DNA of 64,000 nt from JBBRCX01 sp038204465 (GTDB taxonomy: Bacteria > Planctomycetota > Phycisphaerae > Tepidisphaerales > Tepidisphaeraceae): assembly GCA_038204465.1 (NCBI GenBank), contig JBBRCX010000005.1, positions 1 through 64,000 of the forward strand, written 5' to 3'. The stretch's first letter is position 1, and the number at the start of each line of letters is the position of its first letter. The notes below the pieces were generated by a model. That model saw only the letters and a list, made by a program, of their open reading frames with translations, was not told the origin of the DNA and did no database searches. Both the position numbers and the translations under genes were made by a program. Of the stretch, positions 17,880 through 26,625 are shown piece by piece.

Positions 17880-20420
17880 ATGCTCATCCAGCCTGACATG
17901 ACTTCGATCCTCTCGGGCCACGACGTGGTATACGAATCGCCGCCGCTCGAAGGGTGGGAGGCATTCCCGCTGGGAAATGGCTCCTTCGGCGGCCCGCTCT
18001 GGACCACTCCTCGCGGCTGGATCTTTCAAGCCAACCACACCGATGCGTATGAACTGCCCAACTTTGAAACCGGCGGCGAGGGCGGTGCGAAGTGGATGGT
18101 CCTGCGCTCCTGCGGCCGGCTCGAACTGGAATACTCGGTCCCAAATTTCGACTGGTTGTATCTGAATGACTTTCGCGCGCGGCTGGGATTGCACGATGCG
18201 ACCGCGCACTCGTCCGCCCGGACCGCCTTCGGCAGGTTCGAACTCGACGCGTTCGTGCACGCCCGCCGTCCAGTGGCGGCGCTTCACCACCGCGGGCGCT
18301 ACGCCGGTGATCTCGCACAAAGCGGGGCAACCATCCGCATCTCCCTGGAGCGATGGTGGGGCAGCCGGGTTTGCGGCTGGTGGTACCACGCCGTCCAGGG
18401 CGGCGCGGGAGTTGGTTTGGGCGAGGCAAGCTGCCGCGTGGAAGGGGCCGATGCGTGTCTCGATTTTAGTTTTCGCGGCGGCCGGGTGTCGCTCCGCACT
18501 CGTGTCGTGGGGGCGGCCGCCGAGGCAAAAGTGCTTCACAGCCACCGCGCCGAGTTGACTGTCCCGGCCGCGCCGGAGCAGAACTTCACGATCCTGCTCG
18601 CCTGCGTCACCAGCCATGACAGCCCCGACCCTCCCGCCGCGGCGAAGGCGGCGCTGGACGATGCAGCAGCCGAACCGGAGCTGGCGGCCTCTCACCGGAC
18701 ATGGTGGGAGCAGCATTGGCAGCGCTCGTTCCTCGAGCTCTCCAACGACTACTTCGAGAACCTCTCCTACCTGCACCTGTACCTGATGGGCAGCTCGTCG
18801 CGCGGCAGGTATCCGCCGCTGTTCAACGGCGGGCTTTGGATCTGGAACCGCGACGTGCGCAACTGGGTCCATCCGCACATCTGGAACCAGCAGCAGTCGT
18901 TCTGGTGTCTGCCCGCTGCCAACCGCTGCGACCTGATGCGGCCGCTCCTCGATACGTATCACCGGCTGATGCCCGAGGCGATTGCCGCCACCAAGCGCCG
19001 TGGATTCGAGGGCATGCTGTGGATCGACCACCACGATTTTGCCGGCCGTCAGTTCGGCGAGCAGTTTCAAAGCTTCCGCGAAAACTACACGCCCGCCTCC
19101 CAACTGGCGCTGCTGTTCTGGCAGCACTACCACTTCAGCGGCGACGAGCGATACCTTCGCGAGAAGGGCTATCCCTTCATGGCCGCCGCGGGAGATTTCT
19201 ACCTCGGCTTTCTTCGCTGGTTGCCGCAGGAGGACCGCTATCAGGTCCCGCTTGCGACGACGTATGAAGACGAGCGCGGGCTGAAGTTCACCGACAGCAT
19301 CACCAACCTGGCGATGGCCCGCTCGCTGTTCCCGAAGCTGATCGAGGCCAGCGAGATTCTGAAGCTGGACGTCGAGAAGCGGCAGCGCTGGCAGCACGTG
19401 CTGCAGCACCTGCCTCCTTATCTGCTCAACGACCGCGACGCCGCGCGCGGCGTGACGCTCGCGAGCGGATTGGTGGACGGCAAGACCCTCCCCGACAAGG
19501 AGGACCACAACCACGGCCCGATCATGTGCCCAGTCTTTCCGGCAGGGGACCTGGGGTTGAAGGATCGAGGCACCGCGGCCTTCGACGCCGCGCAAAACAC
19601 CGTCGCGACCTACTCCCCCCTGAGCCTGGCGATCACTCCGACCGCCATCGTTGCGGCGCGGCTCGGCATGTCAGAGGAGGCGGAGCGCAGGCTTGTCCGA
19701 ATGGTGCGTAACCTGCAGCACTTTCCCAACGGCTGCTTCTTCAACATCGATCACTGGTACACCCTCTCGCGCCGCGCTCCCGCCGTGCTTCAGAAGCCGG
19801 CTGACTACGAGGCCTGGGCCGCGGCAGGTATCGATCTCGACCAGGTCCCGCAGTACCAGCGCGACTATCTGGACGACCGCGGCGCCGCCTTCCGAAAGGC
19901 GCTGGTGATCGCGGGGGCAAACGATGGGGTGGCCGAGCATGGTGCGGACCTTCCGGCGTGGCCGTTCTCTCAGATGGGGATGGAATCGCTGGGAAATTTC
20001 GCCGCCGCGCTGCAGGAGGTTCTGCTGCAGAGTCACGAGGGGGTCATTCGCGTGTTCCCCGCCACTCCAGCCCAGTGGGATGCCAGCTTTACCCTGGCGG
20101 CCGAGGGCGGCTTTCAGGTGAGCAGCACGCGTTCAGCCGGTGAGCAGCCGTCGTTCATACAGGTGCTGAGCCAGCGCGGGCAACCGTGCGCGGTTGCAGT
20201 GCCGTGGCCGGGCGCGACGCAGGTGCGGGACGAGCAGGGCAGGGAGGTGAAGGCCGAAGTCGCTGCCGCGGTCGTGCGCTTTGAAACACGTCCCAATGGG
20301 CTCTACACGTTGCTGCCGGCCGGTGCGCCGATGCCGAAGGAAACGACATTCCACGGCAAAACGAATCACTCGCCGAAGACGTTCTTCGAAGCGACCCTTG
20401 GCAAGCTGCGCAACTATTGA
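17880..20420 (+). CDS. GH95-like / DUF5703-type glycoside hydrolase
   Basis: An N-terminal beta-sandwich begins WEAFPLGNGSFGGPLW, the PLGNG block of GH95-type enzymes. An (alpha/alpha)6 barrel follows (LFNGGLWIWNRDVRNWVHPH, ENYTPASQLALLFWQHYHFSG, LATTYEDERGLKF) and then a small C-terminal beta domain. GH95 enzymes act on alpha-L-fucosides or alpha-L-galactosides. No signal peptide is visible. ATG 17880 is chosen as start; ATG 17793 and 17898 are alternatives, none with a ribosome-binding site. The family assignment is by motif resemblance and the substrate is an inference. Confidence 0.65.
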   Translation: MLIQPDMTSILSGHDVVYESPPLEGWEAFPLGNGSFGGPLWTTPRGWIFQANHTDAYELPNFETGGEGGAKWMVLRSCGRLELEYSVPNFDWLYLNDFRARLGLHDATAHSSARTAFGRFELDAFVHARRPVAALHHRGRYAGDLAQSGATIRISLERWWGSRVCGWWYHAVQGGAGVGLGEASCRVEGADACLDFSFRGGRVSLRTRVVGAAAEAKVLHSHRAELTVPAAPEQNFTILLACVTSHDSPDPPAAAKAALDDAAAEPELAASHRTWWEQHWQRSFLELSNDYFENLSYLHLYLMGSSSRGRYPPLFNGGLWIWNRDVRNWVHPHIWNQQQSFWCLPAANRCDLMRPLLDTYHRLMPEAIAATKRRGFEGMLWIDHHDFAGRQFGEQFQSFRENYTPASQLALLFWQHYHFSGDERYLREKGYPFMAAAGDFYLGFLRWLPQEDRYQVPLATTYEDERGLKFTDSITNLAMARSLFPKLIEASEILKLDVEKRQRWQHVLQHLPPYLLNDRDAARGVTLASGLVDGKTLPDKEDHNHGPIMCPVFPAGDLGLKDRGTAAFDAAQNTVATYSPLSLAITPTAIVAARLGMSEEAERRLVRMVRNLQHFPNGCFFNIDHWYTLSRRAPAVLQKPADYEAWAAAGIDLDQVPQYQRDYLDDRGAAFRKALVIAGANDGVAEHGADLPAWPFSQMGMESLGNFAAALQEVLLQSHEGVIRVFPATPAQWDASFTLAAEGGFQVSSTRSAGEQPSFIQVLSQRGQPCAVAVPWPGATQVRDEQGREVKAEVAAAVVRFETRPNGLYTLLPAGAPMPKETTFHGKTNHSPKTFFEATLGKLRNY

Positions 20421-20447
20421 GGCGACGTCGCGCGCCACGCGGTGCTG

Positions 20448-20645
20448 TCAATTCATCTCCGCAAACGCCCCCTCGCGCTTGCTGCATAGCCTGATTAATT
20501 CCATCTCCCACTTGGCGACGGTCGCCCGGAGTTCCACGACCATCGATTGCGCAAACACGATCGCCACCTCCTGCCGTCGCGCCTCCATCGTTCCACTACG
20601 CTTCATGAAAGCGTCGATTTCTTTGTCTGATGATTCCATGGCCAT
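20448..20645 (-). CDS. Small protein of unknown function
   Basis: ATG 20645 follows GGAGGAGAG at a good distance. The 65-residue product is mostly helical and charged (SSDKEIDAFMKRSGTMEARR, then LRATVAKWEMELIRLC), possibly a coiled coil. It lies 47 bases downstream of another small gene on the same strand. No family recognised. Confidence 0.5.
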   Translation of the reverse strand: MAMESSDKEIDAFMKRSGTMEARRQEVAIVFAQSMVVELRATVAKWEMELIRLCSKREGAFAEMN

Positions 20646-20692
20646 CTCTCCTCCAACTTTCTCGAGTATTGGCCCGCCGTCGGGCGTCACGT

Positions 20693-20911
20693 TCAGATGC
20701 CCTTCACCCGCGCGTTCCCCCGCACACAGCCGCCCGCTTCCAGGCGGATCACTTCCCCGACGTATTTCTCGTCCACGCGACGGCGCCCCTTCGCCTCCTT
20801 CTCCGGATTCATCCGCGTCACGTTCACCGTTGAATCATCCGGCTTGCGGTAGACGCAGCTCCCATGAACCAGCGCCGCTGAAGCCGAGAACCAGGCATGA
20901 GTCGTTTCCAT
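20693..20911 (-). CDS. Small protein of unknown function
   Basis: ATG 20911 has AAGGAG nine bases upstream. The 72-aa product starts METTHAWFSASAALVHGSC and contains a basic/charged middle (NPEKEAKGRRRVDEKYVGEV). No family recognised. It is likely co-transcribed with the gene at 20448-20645. Confidence 0.5.
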   Translation of the reverse strand: METTHAWFSASAALVHGSCVYRKPDDSTVNVTRMNPEKEAKGRRRVDEKYVGEVIRLEAGGCVRGNARVKGI

Positions 20912-21078
20912 AGGTCGCTCCTTGCTCGGCGTGGGGGCCCCGCGGCGTTACAACGCGGCGCGGCAGGCTCTTTGGGCGACACCAACTCCTTTGCCTGCGC
21001 CAATTCAGGCTCGCGCACCGTGTCGACGATGTTCAGGGCATAGTCTTGAATATCCTCAACTAGTGGTTCACGCGTCAT
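20824..21078 (-). CDS. Doubtful small protein
   Basis: The N-terminal part (MTREPLVEDIQDYALNIVDT, then VREPELAQAKEL) looks protein-like and a GGAAGAG lies upstream of ATG 21078. The last third overlaps the better-supported gene at 20693-20911 in another frame and looks like a shadow. The gene may be real with a frameshifted end, or spurious. Confidence 0.25.
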   Translation of the reverse strand: MTREPLVEDIQDYALNIVDTVREPELAQAKELVSPKEPAAPRCNAAGPPRRARSDLWKRLMPGSRLQRRWFMGAASTASRMIQR

Positions 21079-21356
21079 TGAGGCTCTCTTCCGGTAAGGT
21101 TCTAGGCTCCAGTCGTGCTCGTCGAGCAACCGTCGCTTCGCGATAAGGACCTCGCGTAGCCCCTCACGAGCCCCAATGCGGTGCCGGTGTCTTTTTGATC
21201 GACCAGAATCAAAATCATTTGTTCCCGTAAAGACTCGGGGCCGACGGGGGGACTTAAATCGTACGCGAAGCCAAACCAGAGCGTAATGGTCCGAATGACG
21301 GAATGGGTCGCTGGAAGCCGGGGGCTATCGGGCTTGCCAAATGCTCAAGTCTGAAA
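21079..21356. other. Intergenic region without a supported gene
   Basis: Nothing recognisable was found on either strand. Promoters for the minus-strand small genes are expected here but none is convincing. Confidence 0.4.
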
Positions 21357-21413
21357 CTCCCGCGCTGCGCTCCGGCAACAACAGGGCTAACGAGTCGCGC
21401 GATGGCGCGGGAG
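21357..21413 (-). terminator. Possible terminator of the GH-A glycosidase gene
   Basis: A perfect 9-bp inverted repeat (CTCCCGCGC at 21357-21365 and its complement at 21405-21413) lies just past the stop at 21421 and is followed on the minus strand by TTTCAGACTT. The loop is long (39 nt) and the T tract short. Confidence 0.3.
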
Positions 21414-21420
21414 GCGTACC

Positions 21421-24084
21421 TCAAAGAACTTTCATGCTGCTCAAGAGCATTTGACACGATTTCGCGTTGCCCTCGAACGTGAAGTAGATCGGGCTGTCGG
21501 TCACGCTCAGCGTCTTGACATCGATCGGGTTGCCCATGATGTCAAAGAAGCTCAGCCCTTCGGCAGGGGCCAGTGTTAGCAGTGGTTCCGCCCGGCCCCA
21601 GAGGAAGCCGACGGAGCTGCCGCCTTTCTGAAAGACGTGCACCTGCAGCCGCTCGTCGAGCGGCACGGAGCCGTGATACTTCGCCCCGTCGAGGTAGTGG
21701 CTGGCGACACAGAGCGCCACGCCATTGGCGCGCAGGCTGCCGTCGAACTCCGTCAGTTCTTTGCCGCTGCCGAAGCGCCTGGTCGGCTGTGATGGACCGG
21801 AGTTGACGAATCGGCCGAAGTAGTGGAAATACTTCTCCATCCGGGCAACCGACATCGACAACAGGTAGTTTTTCAGGCTGCCGACGGTCTGCGCTCTGAC
21901 TTCCTTCTGAATGCTCTCCCAGTAACCCTTTTGCCGGAATTGTTCATACTCCGGCAGTGTGGTGAAGAACGTGGGGCAGGTCGATCCGGTCTCGGTGTTC
22001 CAGCCCGGCTTGTTGTATTTCTTCAGCAGCGCGGCGAATGGCGCAAATTCACCCAGATCGTTCCCGGTGTAAATGTGAAGGCTGAGCACGTCGACCTTCT
22101 CGGGGCCCACCGTTTGAAGCATTGTCTCGTAATACTCCGGATAATATCCGCCGCCGGAGCCGGCGACGACCTTGGCCTGCGGATCGGCCCGGCGGGCGTT
22201 TTCAATGGCGATCTGGAGCAGTTGGGCGTACTCCTGGGGCGTGTAGGCGGCGTTGGGCTCGTTCTCGATCTCCCAGTACTTCACCGTTCCTTTGTAGCGG
22301 TTTACCAGCTCGTAAATGAATTTTCCCCAAGCCGTCATGTAAACGTCTTTCTTCTCCCAGGGCACGCCGGTCCCCATCCTCGGCCTATAGGATGGCCAGA
22401 GCCATTTCTGGTTGCCTTTGACGTCCCAATCGATATTCAGCGGCTGGAGCACCACCATCATCCCGGCCCGCTCCGCCGCGGCGATTTCCTCGTCCATGAA
22501 CTCGTACTTCCCGGGCTCTCGCTCGATCCGCGCCCACCGGGCCAGGAACTTGGAGAGGACCCAGTTAAAGTTGGCCCGTTTGAGAATCGCCAGTTGTTTA
22601 TCCTCGAAGGCGGCGTCAACTCCGATCGTTCCCTCCACGTACTTGGTTTCCAGGTGCGAGTTGGCCGGCACCACCGAATAAACCATCTCCGAGCTGCTGT
22701 CGCCCGCGGAAAAGAGCACGCGGAAAAGCCCCCTCGTCGCGGGGAGAGTCAGAGCGACCCGGCCGCGGTTGGCGGAGACCGGAACTTGTTTCTGGCCCTT
22801 GTCGATCTCCCGGCTCCAGTAGTCAATCACACGATAGTCCACCATCGCCCGCGGCTTGCCCGAGGTGTCGTGAACGAGCAGGTCGACGCTGCTGACCTGA
22901 CCTTCATAGAAGATGTTGCCCAGCGTCGAGCAGACGTATCCGACCTCCGTCGGATTGCCGGGCTGGAATTTTGTGAGCTTTCCGTTCTGCAACTGCACCG
23001 CGTCCAGCCAGACCGTCGCCGGCCTTTTGGACTCGATCGAGAACTTCAGGCTATAGAGAAAGCCCGCCAGTGCCTGCACATCGGCGGTGACGGAGTACTG
23101 CTGCCATTGGTCGGTCAACTCGACCGACTTGGTCAGCGGCGTGTTGGCGTCACCCTTTAAGTCCTCGGTGACGCCGTTGAGCCTGGCGTGCAGCCTCGCG
23201 CCGGGCTTGTCCGCCTTGGCATGGAACGAGAGCGTATAGGAGGCCGGCGGGAGACGATAATTCCTCGTCTCGAGAATTGGTTCCTCGGTGCCGTCGTGCC
23301 GCTGCGGTCCGCTCCCCGGTTTCATCACCCGCTTGAAGCTGGACTGGCCCTCGGCGGCGGTGGCGTCATCCAAGTTCTCCGGGCCATAAGCGCCGGACAC
23401 GCCAAATGGCTTACCCCAGGGAAACAGCCCCACCTCGAAGCTGCCGTTGTCTAGGTAATTGCCCTTTCGGGCCGGCGGTTTCTCCACGGGCACGGTCTCC
23501 AGAATCTCGCCGGCCTTGATGGGGATTCTGTTCGCGTCGGTCGTCAGGAATACGCCTTGGACGATATAGTACTGTTCCTGCTTCTTCGCTGTGTCCGCCA
23601 CGATGTCGCTGGGAAAGTAGCGCAGTACGATCTGCTTGAATTGGGTGTTGGGCTCGAACAACGCGCCGGGCGTCCAGTCGAACCGCTTGATCTCCACAGG
23701 CCGTGTCACGTCCGACACCGTCGCCTCCATTCTCCCCTCGTAGAAGTTCTTGACAAACAGGCGATAGGCCGGCCCATAGGGGAGCGGCTTGTCCAACTTG
23801 ATCACGAACTCCTTGGGCGCGGGCAGCGGGCCGGTCCCGGAATAGTTGAAGCTCACCATCGCACCGCCGATGCCCTGCCAGTCGTTCGGATCTTTGGATC
23901 CCTCGAACTTCCCCTGCCCGTCGCCCGCGAACGGCCAGAGCTCCTGACCTTTCCACATCCGGCTAAAGGTGAAATTCGCGGGCGCGATCTCGCCCTGGCC
24001 GGAGGGCGCTGTCGGGGGCGCCTGGGCCGCGGCGCTGGACACGACGAAAAGCGTCAGGAAAACAGAGGCGAGTTGTTTCCGCAT
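21421..24084 (-). CDS. Secreted clan GH-A glycoside hydrolase (GH39-like)
   Basis: ATG 24084 has AAGGA upstream and gives a signal peptide (LASVFLTLFVVSSAAAQA). The first 450 residues are beta-rich, with a carbohydrate-binding-like jelly roll (YLDNGSFEVGLFPWG). A TIM barrel follows, with acid/base Glu609 in WEIENEPN and nucleophile Glu698 in WNTETGS, the spacing expected for clan GH-A. FLARWARIEREPGKYEF is typical of GH39/GH42-like barrels. I infer extracellular or periplasmic polysaccharide degradation. The exact family cannot be fixed by eye. Confidence 0.7.
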   Translation of the reverse strand: MRKQLASVFLTLFVVSSAAAQAPPTAPSGQGEIAPANFTFSRMWKGQELWPFAGDGQGKFEGSKDPNDWQGIGGAMVSFNYSGTGPLPAPKEFVIKLDKPLPYGPAYRLFVKNFYEGRMEATVSDVTRPVEIKRFDWTPGALFEPNTQFKQIVLRYFPSDIVADTAKKQEQYYIVQGVFLTTDANRIPIKAGEILETVPVEKPPARKGNYLDNGSFEVGLFPWGKPFGVSGAYGPENLDDATAAEGQSSFKRVMKPGSGPQRHDGTEEPILETRNYRLPPASYTLSFHAKADKPGARLHARLNGVTEDLKGDANTPLTKSVELTDQWQQYSVTADVQALAGFLYSLKFSIESKRPATVWLDAVQLQNGKLTKFQPGNPTEVGYVCSTLGNIFYEGQVSSVDLLVHDTSGKPRAMVDYRVIDYWSREIDKGQKQVPVSANRGRVALTLPATRGLFRVLFSAGDSSSEMVYSVVPANSHLETKYVEGTIGVDAAFEDKQLAILKRANFNWVLSKFLARWARIEREPGKYEFMDEEIAAAERAGMMVVLQPLNIDWDVKGNQKWLWPSYRPRMGTGVPWEKKDVYMTAWGKFIYELVNRYKGTVKYWEIENEPNAAYTPQEYAQLLQIAIENARRADPQAKVVAGSGGGYYPEYYETMLQTVGPEKVDVLSLHIYTGNDLGEFAPFAALLKKYNKPGWNTETGSTCPTFFTTLPEYEQFRQKGYWESIQKEVRAQTVGSLKNYLLSMSVARMEKYFHYFGRFVNSGPSQPTRRFGSGKELTEFDGSLRANGVALCVASHYLDGAKYHGSVPLDERLQVHVFQKGGSSVGFLWGRAEPLLTLAPAEGLSFFDIMGNPIDVKTLSVTDSPIYFTFEGNAKSCQMLLSSMKVL

Positions 24085-24282
24085 GAACGGATTCCTTCCT
24101 GCACGGGCTGGTCGGAACTGTCGACGTAGTTGCGGTAGACCTTCGTAGCCAGGCCGCGCTCCAGCCGTATGTCTGACCGTCCCGCGGTCAGCGAAGGTTT
24201 CACCCAAATCCACGTTGCGCCCGGGCCACCGCGTCCCTGAGATCCATCGAGTGCCGCCCCGGGAGGGTTTTCATGCGCCTGT

Positions 24283-26580
24283 CTACCCCGTGCGTCCCGC
24301 GAGGCTGGCGATGACCACCGTCAGGTCGTGCGGATCGACCGGCTTGGGCACGTGCACCTGGAAGCCCGCGAGCAGGGCCTGGCGTCGGTCTTCCTCGTGG
24401 ACGAACGCCGTCAGCGCCACCGCCGGGAGGTCGCGGGCGGTGTAACCGGCTTTGCGCACTTGGCGCATCAGGTCGAAACCGTCTTCACCGGGCATGCCAA
24501 CATCGCTGACCAGCACCTGCGGGTTCACCTTCGGCACCAGTTGCATCGCTTCGGCGGCGCTGCCCGCCGCCGTCACCGTTGCCCCGGCCTGTTCCAGCAC
24601 CTTGGTGAGAAGCCGCCGGGCATCGGCCTCATCGTCCACCACCAGCAGGCGCAGGCCGTCGAGGCGCACGACGGGCAGGCCGGAAGGGGCGGCATCTTCC
24701 GATTCATCCCCCGCTCCCGGCTCGCCGCCGCTCTCGTCAGGGAGGGCGCGGACGGCTCGGATGGGAAGGCGGACGGTGAAGGTCGAGCCGCGCCCCTCGC
24801 CTTCGCTGTGCGCTTCCACCGTCCCGCCGTGCATTTCCACCAGTTGTTTGACGATGAACAGCCCCAGCCCCAGTCCGCCGAATTTTCGCCGCGTGCTGCT
24901 GTCGGCCTGCCGGTAGCGCTCGAAGACGAAGGGCACAAGCTCCGCAGACATCCCTTGACCCGTGTCGCTCACCCGGATTTTCACCGCGGACTGCTCGCGC
25001 GACAGCCGGACGCTCACCGTTCCGCCCTTGGGCGTGAACTTGACGGCGTTGGACAGCAGGTTCCACACGACCTGCTGCATCCGCACCGCATCGCAGAAGG
25101 CGCGATTGGCGGCGGGATCAAGCTCCGTCTTCAGCGTGATGTTCTTCGCCTCCGCCGCCGCGCGCACCACGTCGAGCCCCGCCTTGACGACTTCCGTCAA
25201 TTCGCTTGGCTTGGTCTCCAGCCGCATCTTGCCCGAGATGATGCGGGACACGTCCAGCACGTCCTCGATCAATTGCACCTGCATCCGCGTGTTGCGGTCG
25301 ATGACGTCCAGCCCCTCGTGCCAGTCCGCCTCTTCGCACCCTTCGGCCCGCAGAATGCTCATCCAGCCGACGATGGCGTTGAGCGGCGTACGCAGCTCGT
25401 GGCTGAGCATGGCGAGGAACAAATCCTTGGAGTGGTTGGCGGCTTCGGCCTCCTGCTTCGCCTCGCGCTCGTGGGCCTCGCTCCGGCGCAGCGCCTCCTC
25501 GGCCCGCTTGCGTTCCTGAGCCTCGGTGTCTCGAGAGATGATGATGGCCGCGGCGTGTGTCAAAATGCCGGCCAGTTCCAGGTCGCGCGGCCCGGCGTCG
25601 CGCGGCTCCCTGAAGTACATCGCAAACGTACCCACGACTCTGCCCGCGTAAGTCTGGATCGGGAAGGACCAGCAGGCGCGAAAATCGTGCTCCTGTGCTA
25701 TGTGCAGCCACGGCTCCCACAGCGGGTCCTCGGTGACATCCCTCACGATCACCGGGCGCCCCAGATACGCGGCCATGCCGCACGATGGAGAGTTCGGGCC
25801 GATCTCAAGCCCGTCAACGCAGCGGGCATAGGACTCGGGCATGACCCCCGCCCCCGCAACGGGATGCAGACAGGCGCCGTCGGCATCGACGATGAAGAAG
25901 GCCGCTCGGGCGTCGCCGCCTCCTTGTCCCATGGCGGTGCGGGCAAGAATCTGGAGCGATATTGCAATCGAAGCGCCATTGACAGCCGCCTCAAACGCCT
26001 CCTTTTGCCCGGCGAGGCGGGCTTCGCTCTCCCGCAGCTCGGCGGTGAGTTTCTCCGCCTCGCCCGTCAGTTCATGCTGCCGGACCCCAAACACCAGCAG
26101 CGCCTCGTTGATCGCGGCGGCTGCCTTGCGGAAGGTCGAGACCTCGGTCGCGTCCGTCACCTGGATCATGACCCCCACGGGCTTCTTCGCCCCCCCCGCA
26201 GGCTCGCTCACCGGGCCCAAGATCGCCCACACCCGGTACGACCAATGCGTGGTCATCGCCCCCCCCTCTCCCTCCAGAGCGCCCCGGCCGTGCTCCTGCT
26301 CGGCGAGCACTTCGGGCGTCCCGGTGGCGAAGACGCGGTCCAGGAGCGGGGCACAGCCGTTGGCCATCCCCTCGGGCACCGCCTCCGCGAAGGGGCGCCC
26401 CATCAGGTGGTGGTCCTCTGTCCCGAGAAGCTGGTGGAACGCCCGGTTCGCGTAGCGCACGATGTGGGTCGGGCCCTCGACCGCGACCATCGGCTGGGGC
26501 GACCGCTCGGCCAGGAACCGGCATAGCTGAGGGAACTCCGGTGGCTGCTCCCAACCGGCGTGTTGTAGTTTCGCTTCCAT
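24283..26580 (-). CDS. Hybrid sensor histidine kinase (PAS-GAF-HisKA-HATPase-REC)
   Basis: An N-terminal PAS domain (RYANRAFHQLLGTEDHHLMG) is followed by a GAF domain (residues about 200-355), HisKA with His394 in SHELRTPLNAIVGW, HATPase_c (NLLSNAVKFTPKGG, DTGQGMS, GGLGLGLFIVKQLVEMHGG), and a C-terminal receiver with Asp693 in VSDVGMPGEDG. No transmembrane segment is seen, so sensing is cytoplasmic. It is the last gene of a three-gene operon, 45 bases after the KaiC-like gene, which suggests a KaiC-linked signalling unit. The output is probably an unlinked regulator or phosphotransfer protein. Confidence 0.92.
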   Translation of the reverse strand: MEAKLQHAGWEQPPEFPQLCRFLAERSPQPMVAVEGPTHIVRYANRAFHQLLGTEDHHLMGRPFAEAVPEGMANGCAPLLDRVFATGTPEVLAEQEHGRGALEGEGGAMTTHWSYRVWAILGPVSEPAGGAKKPVGVMIQVTDATEVSTFRKAAAAINEALLVFGVRQHELTGEAEKLTAELRESEARLAGQKEAFEAAVNGASIAISLQILARTAMGQGGGDARAAFFIVDADGACLHPVAGAGVMPESYARCVDGLEIGPNSPSCGMAAYLGRPVIVRDVTEDPLWEPWLHIAQEHDFRACWSFPIQTYAGRVVGTFAMYFREPRDAGPRDLELAGILTHAAAIIISRDTEAQERKRAEEALRRSEAHEREAKQEAEAANHSKDLFLAMLSHELRTPLNAIVGWMSILRAEGCEEADWHEGLDVIDRNTRMQVQLIEDVLDVSRIISGKMRLETKPSELTEVVKAGLDVVRAAAEAKNITLKTELDPAANRAFCDAVRMQQVVWNLLSNAVKFTPKGGTVSVRLSREQSAVKIRVSDTGQGMSAELVPFVFERYRQADSSTRRKFGGLGLGLFIVKQLVEMHGGTVEAHSEGEGRGSTFTVRLPIRAVRALPDESGGEPGAGDESEDAAPSGLPVVRLDGLRLLVVDDEADARRLLTKVLEQAGATVTAAGSAAEAMQLVPKVNPQVLVSDVGMPGEDGFDLMRQVRKAGYTARDLPAVALTAFVHEEDRRQALLAGFQVHVPKPVDPHDLTVVIASLAGRTG

Positions 26581-26625
26581 GCCGTGATCGCTTCCGCCGG
26601 TGGCGTACGACGCCCCCGGCGCCTA

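Noticed and set aside
17805..19595. 596-codon open frame antisense to the GH95-like gene
   Set aside because: No domain-like pattern, while the sense strand shows GH95-type blocks throughout.
24328..26526. 732-codon open frame antisense to the hybrid histidine kinase
   Set aside because: The opposite strand has complete PAS-GAF-HisKA-HATPase-REC motifs. The antisense product is His/Arg-rich with no domain; such frames are expected in high-GC DNA.
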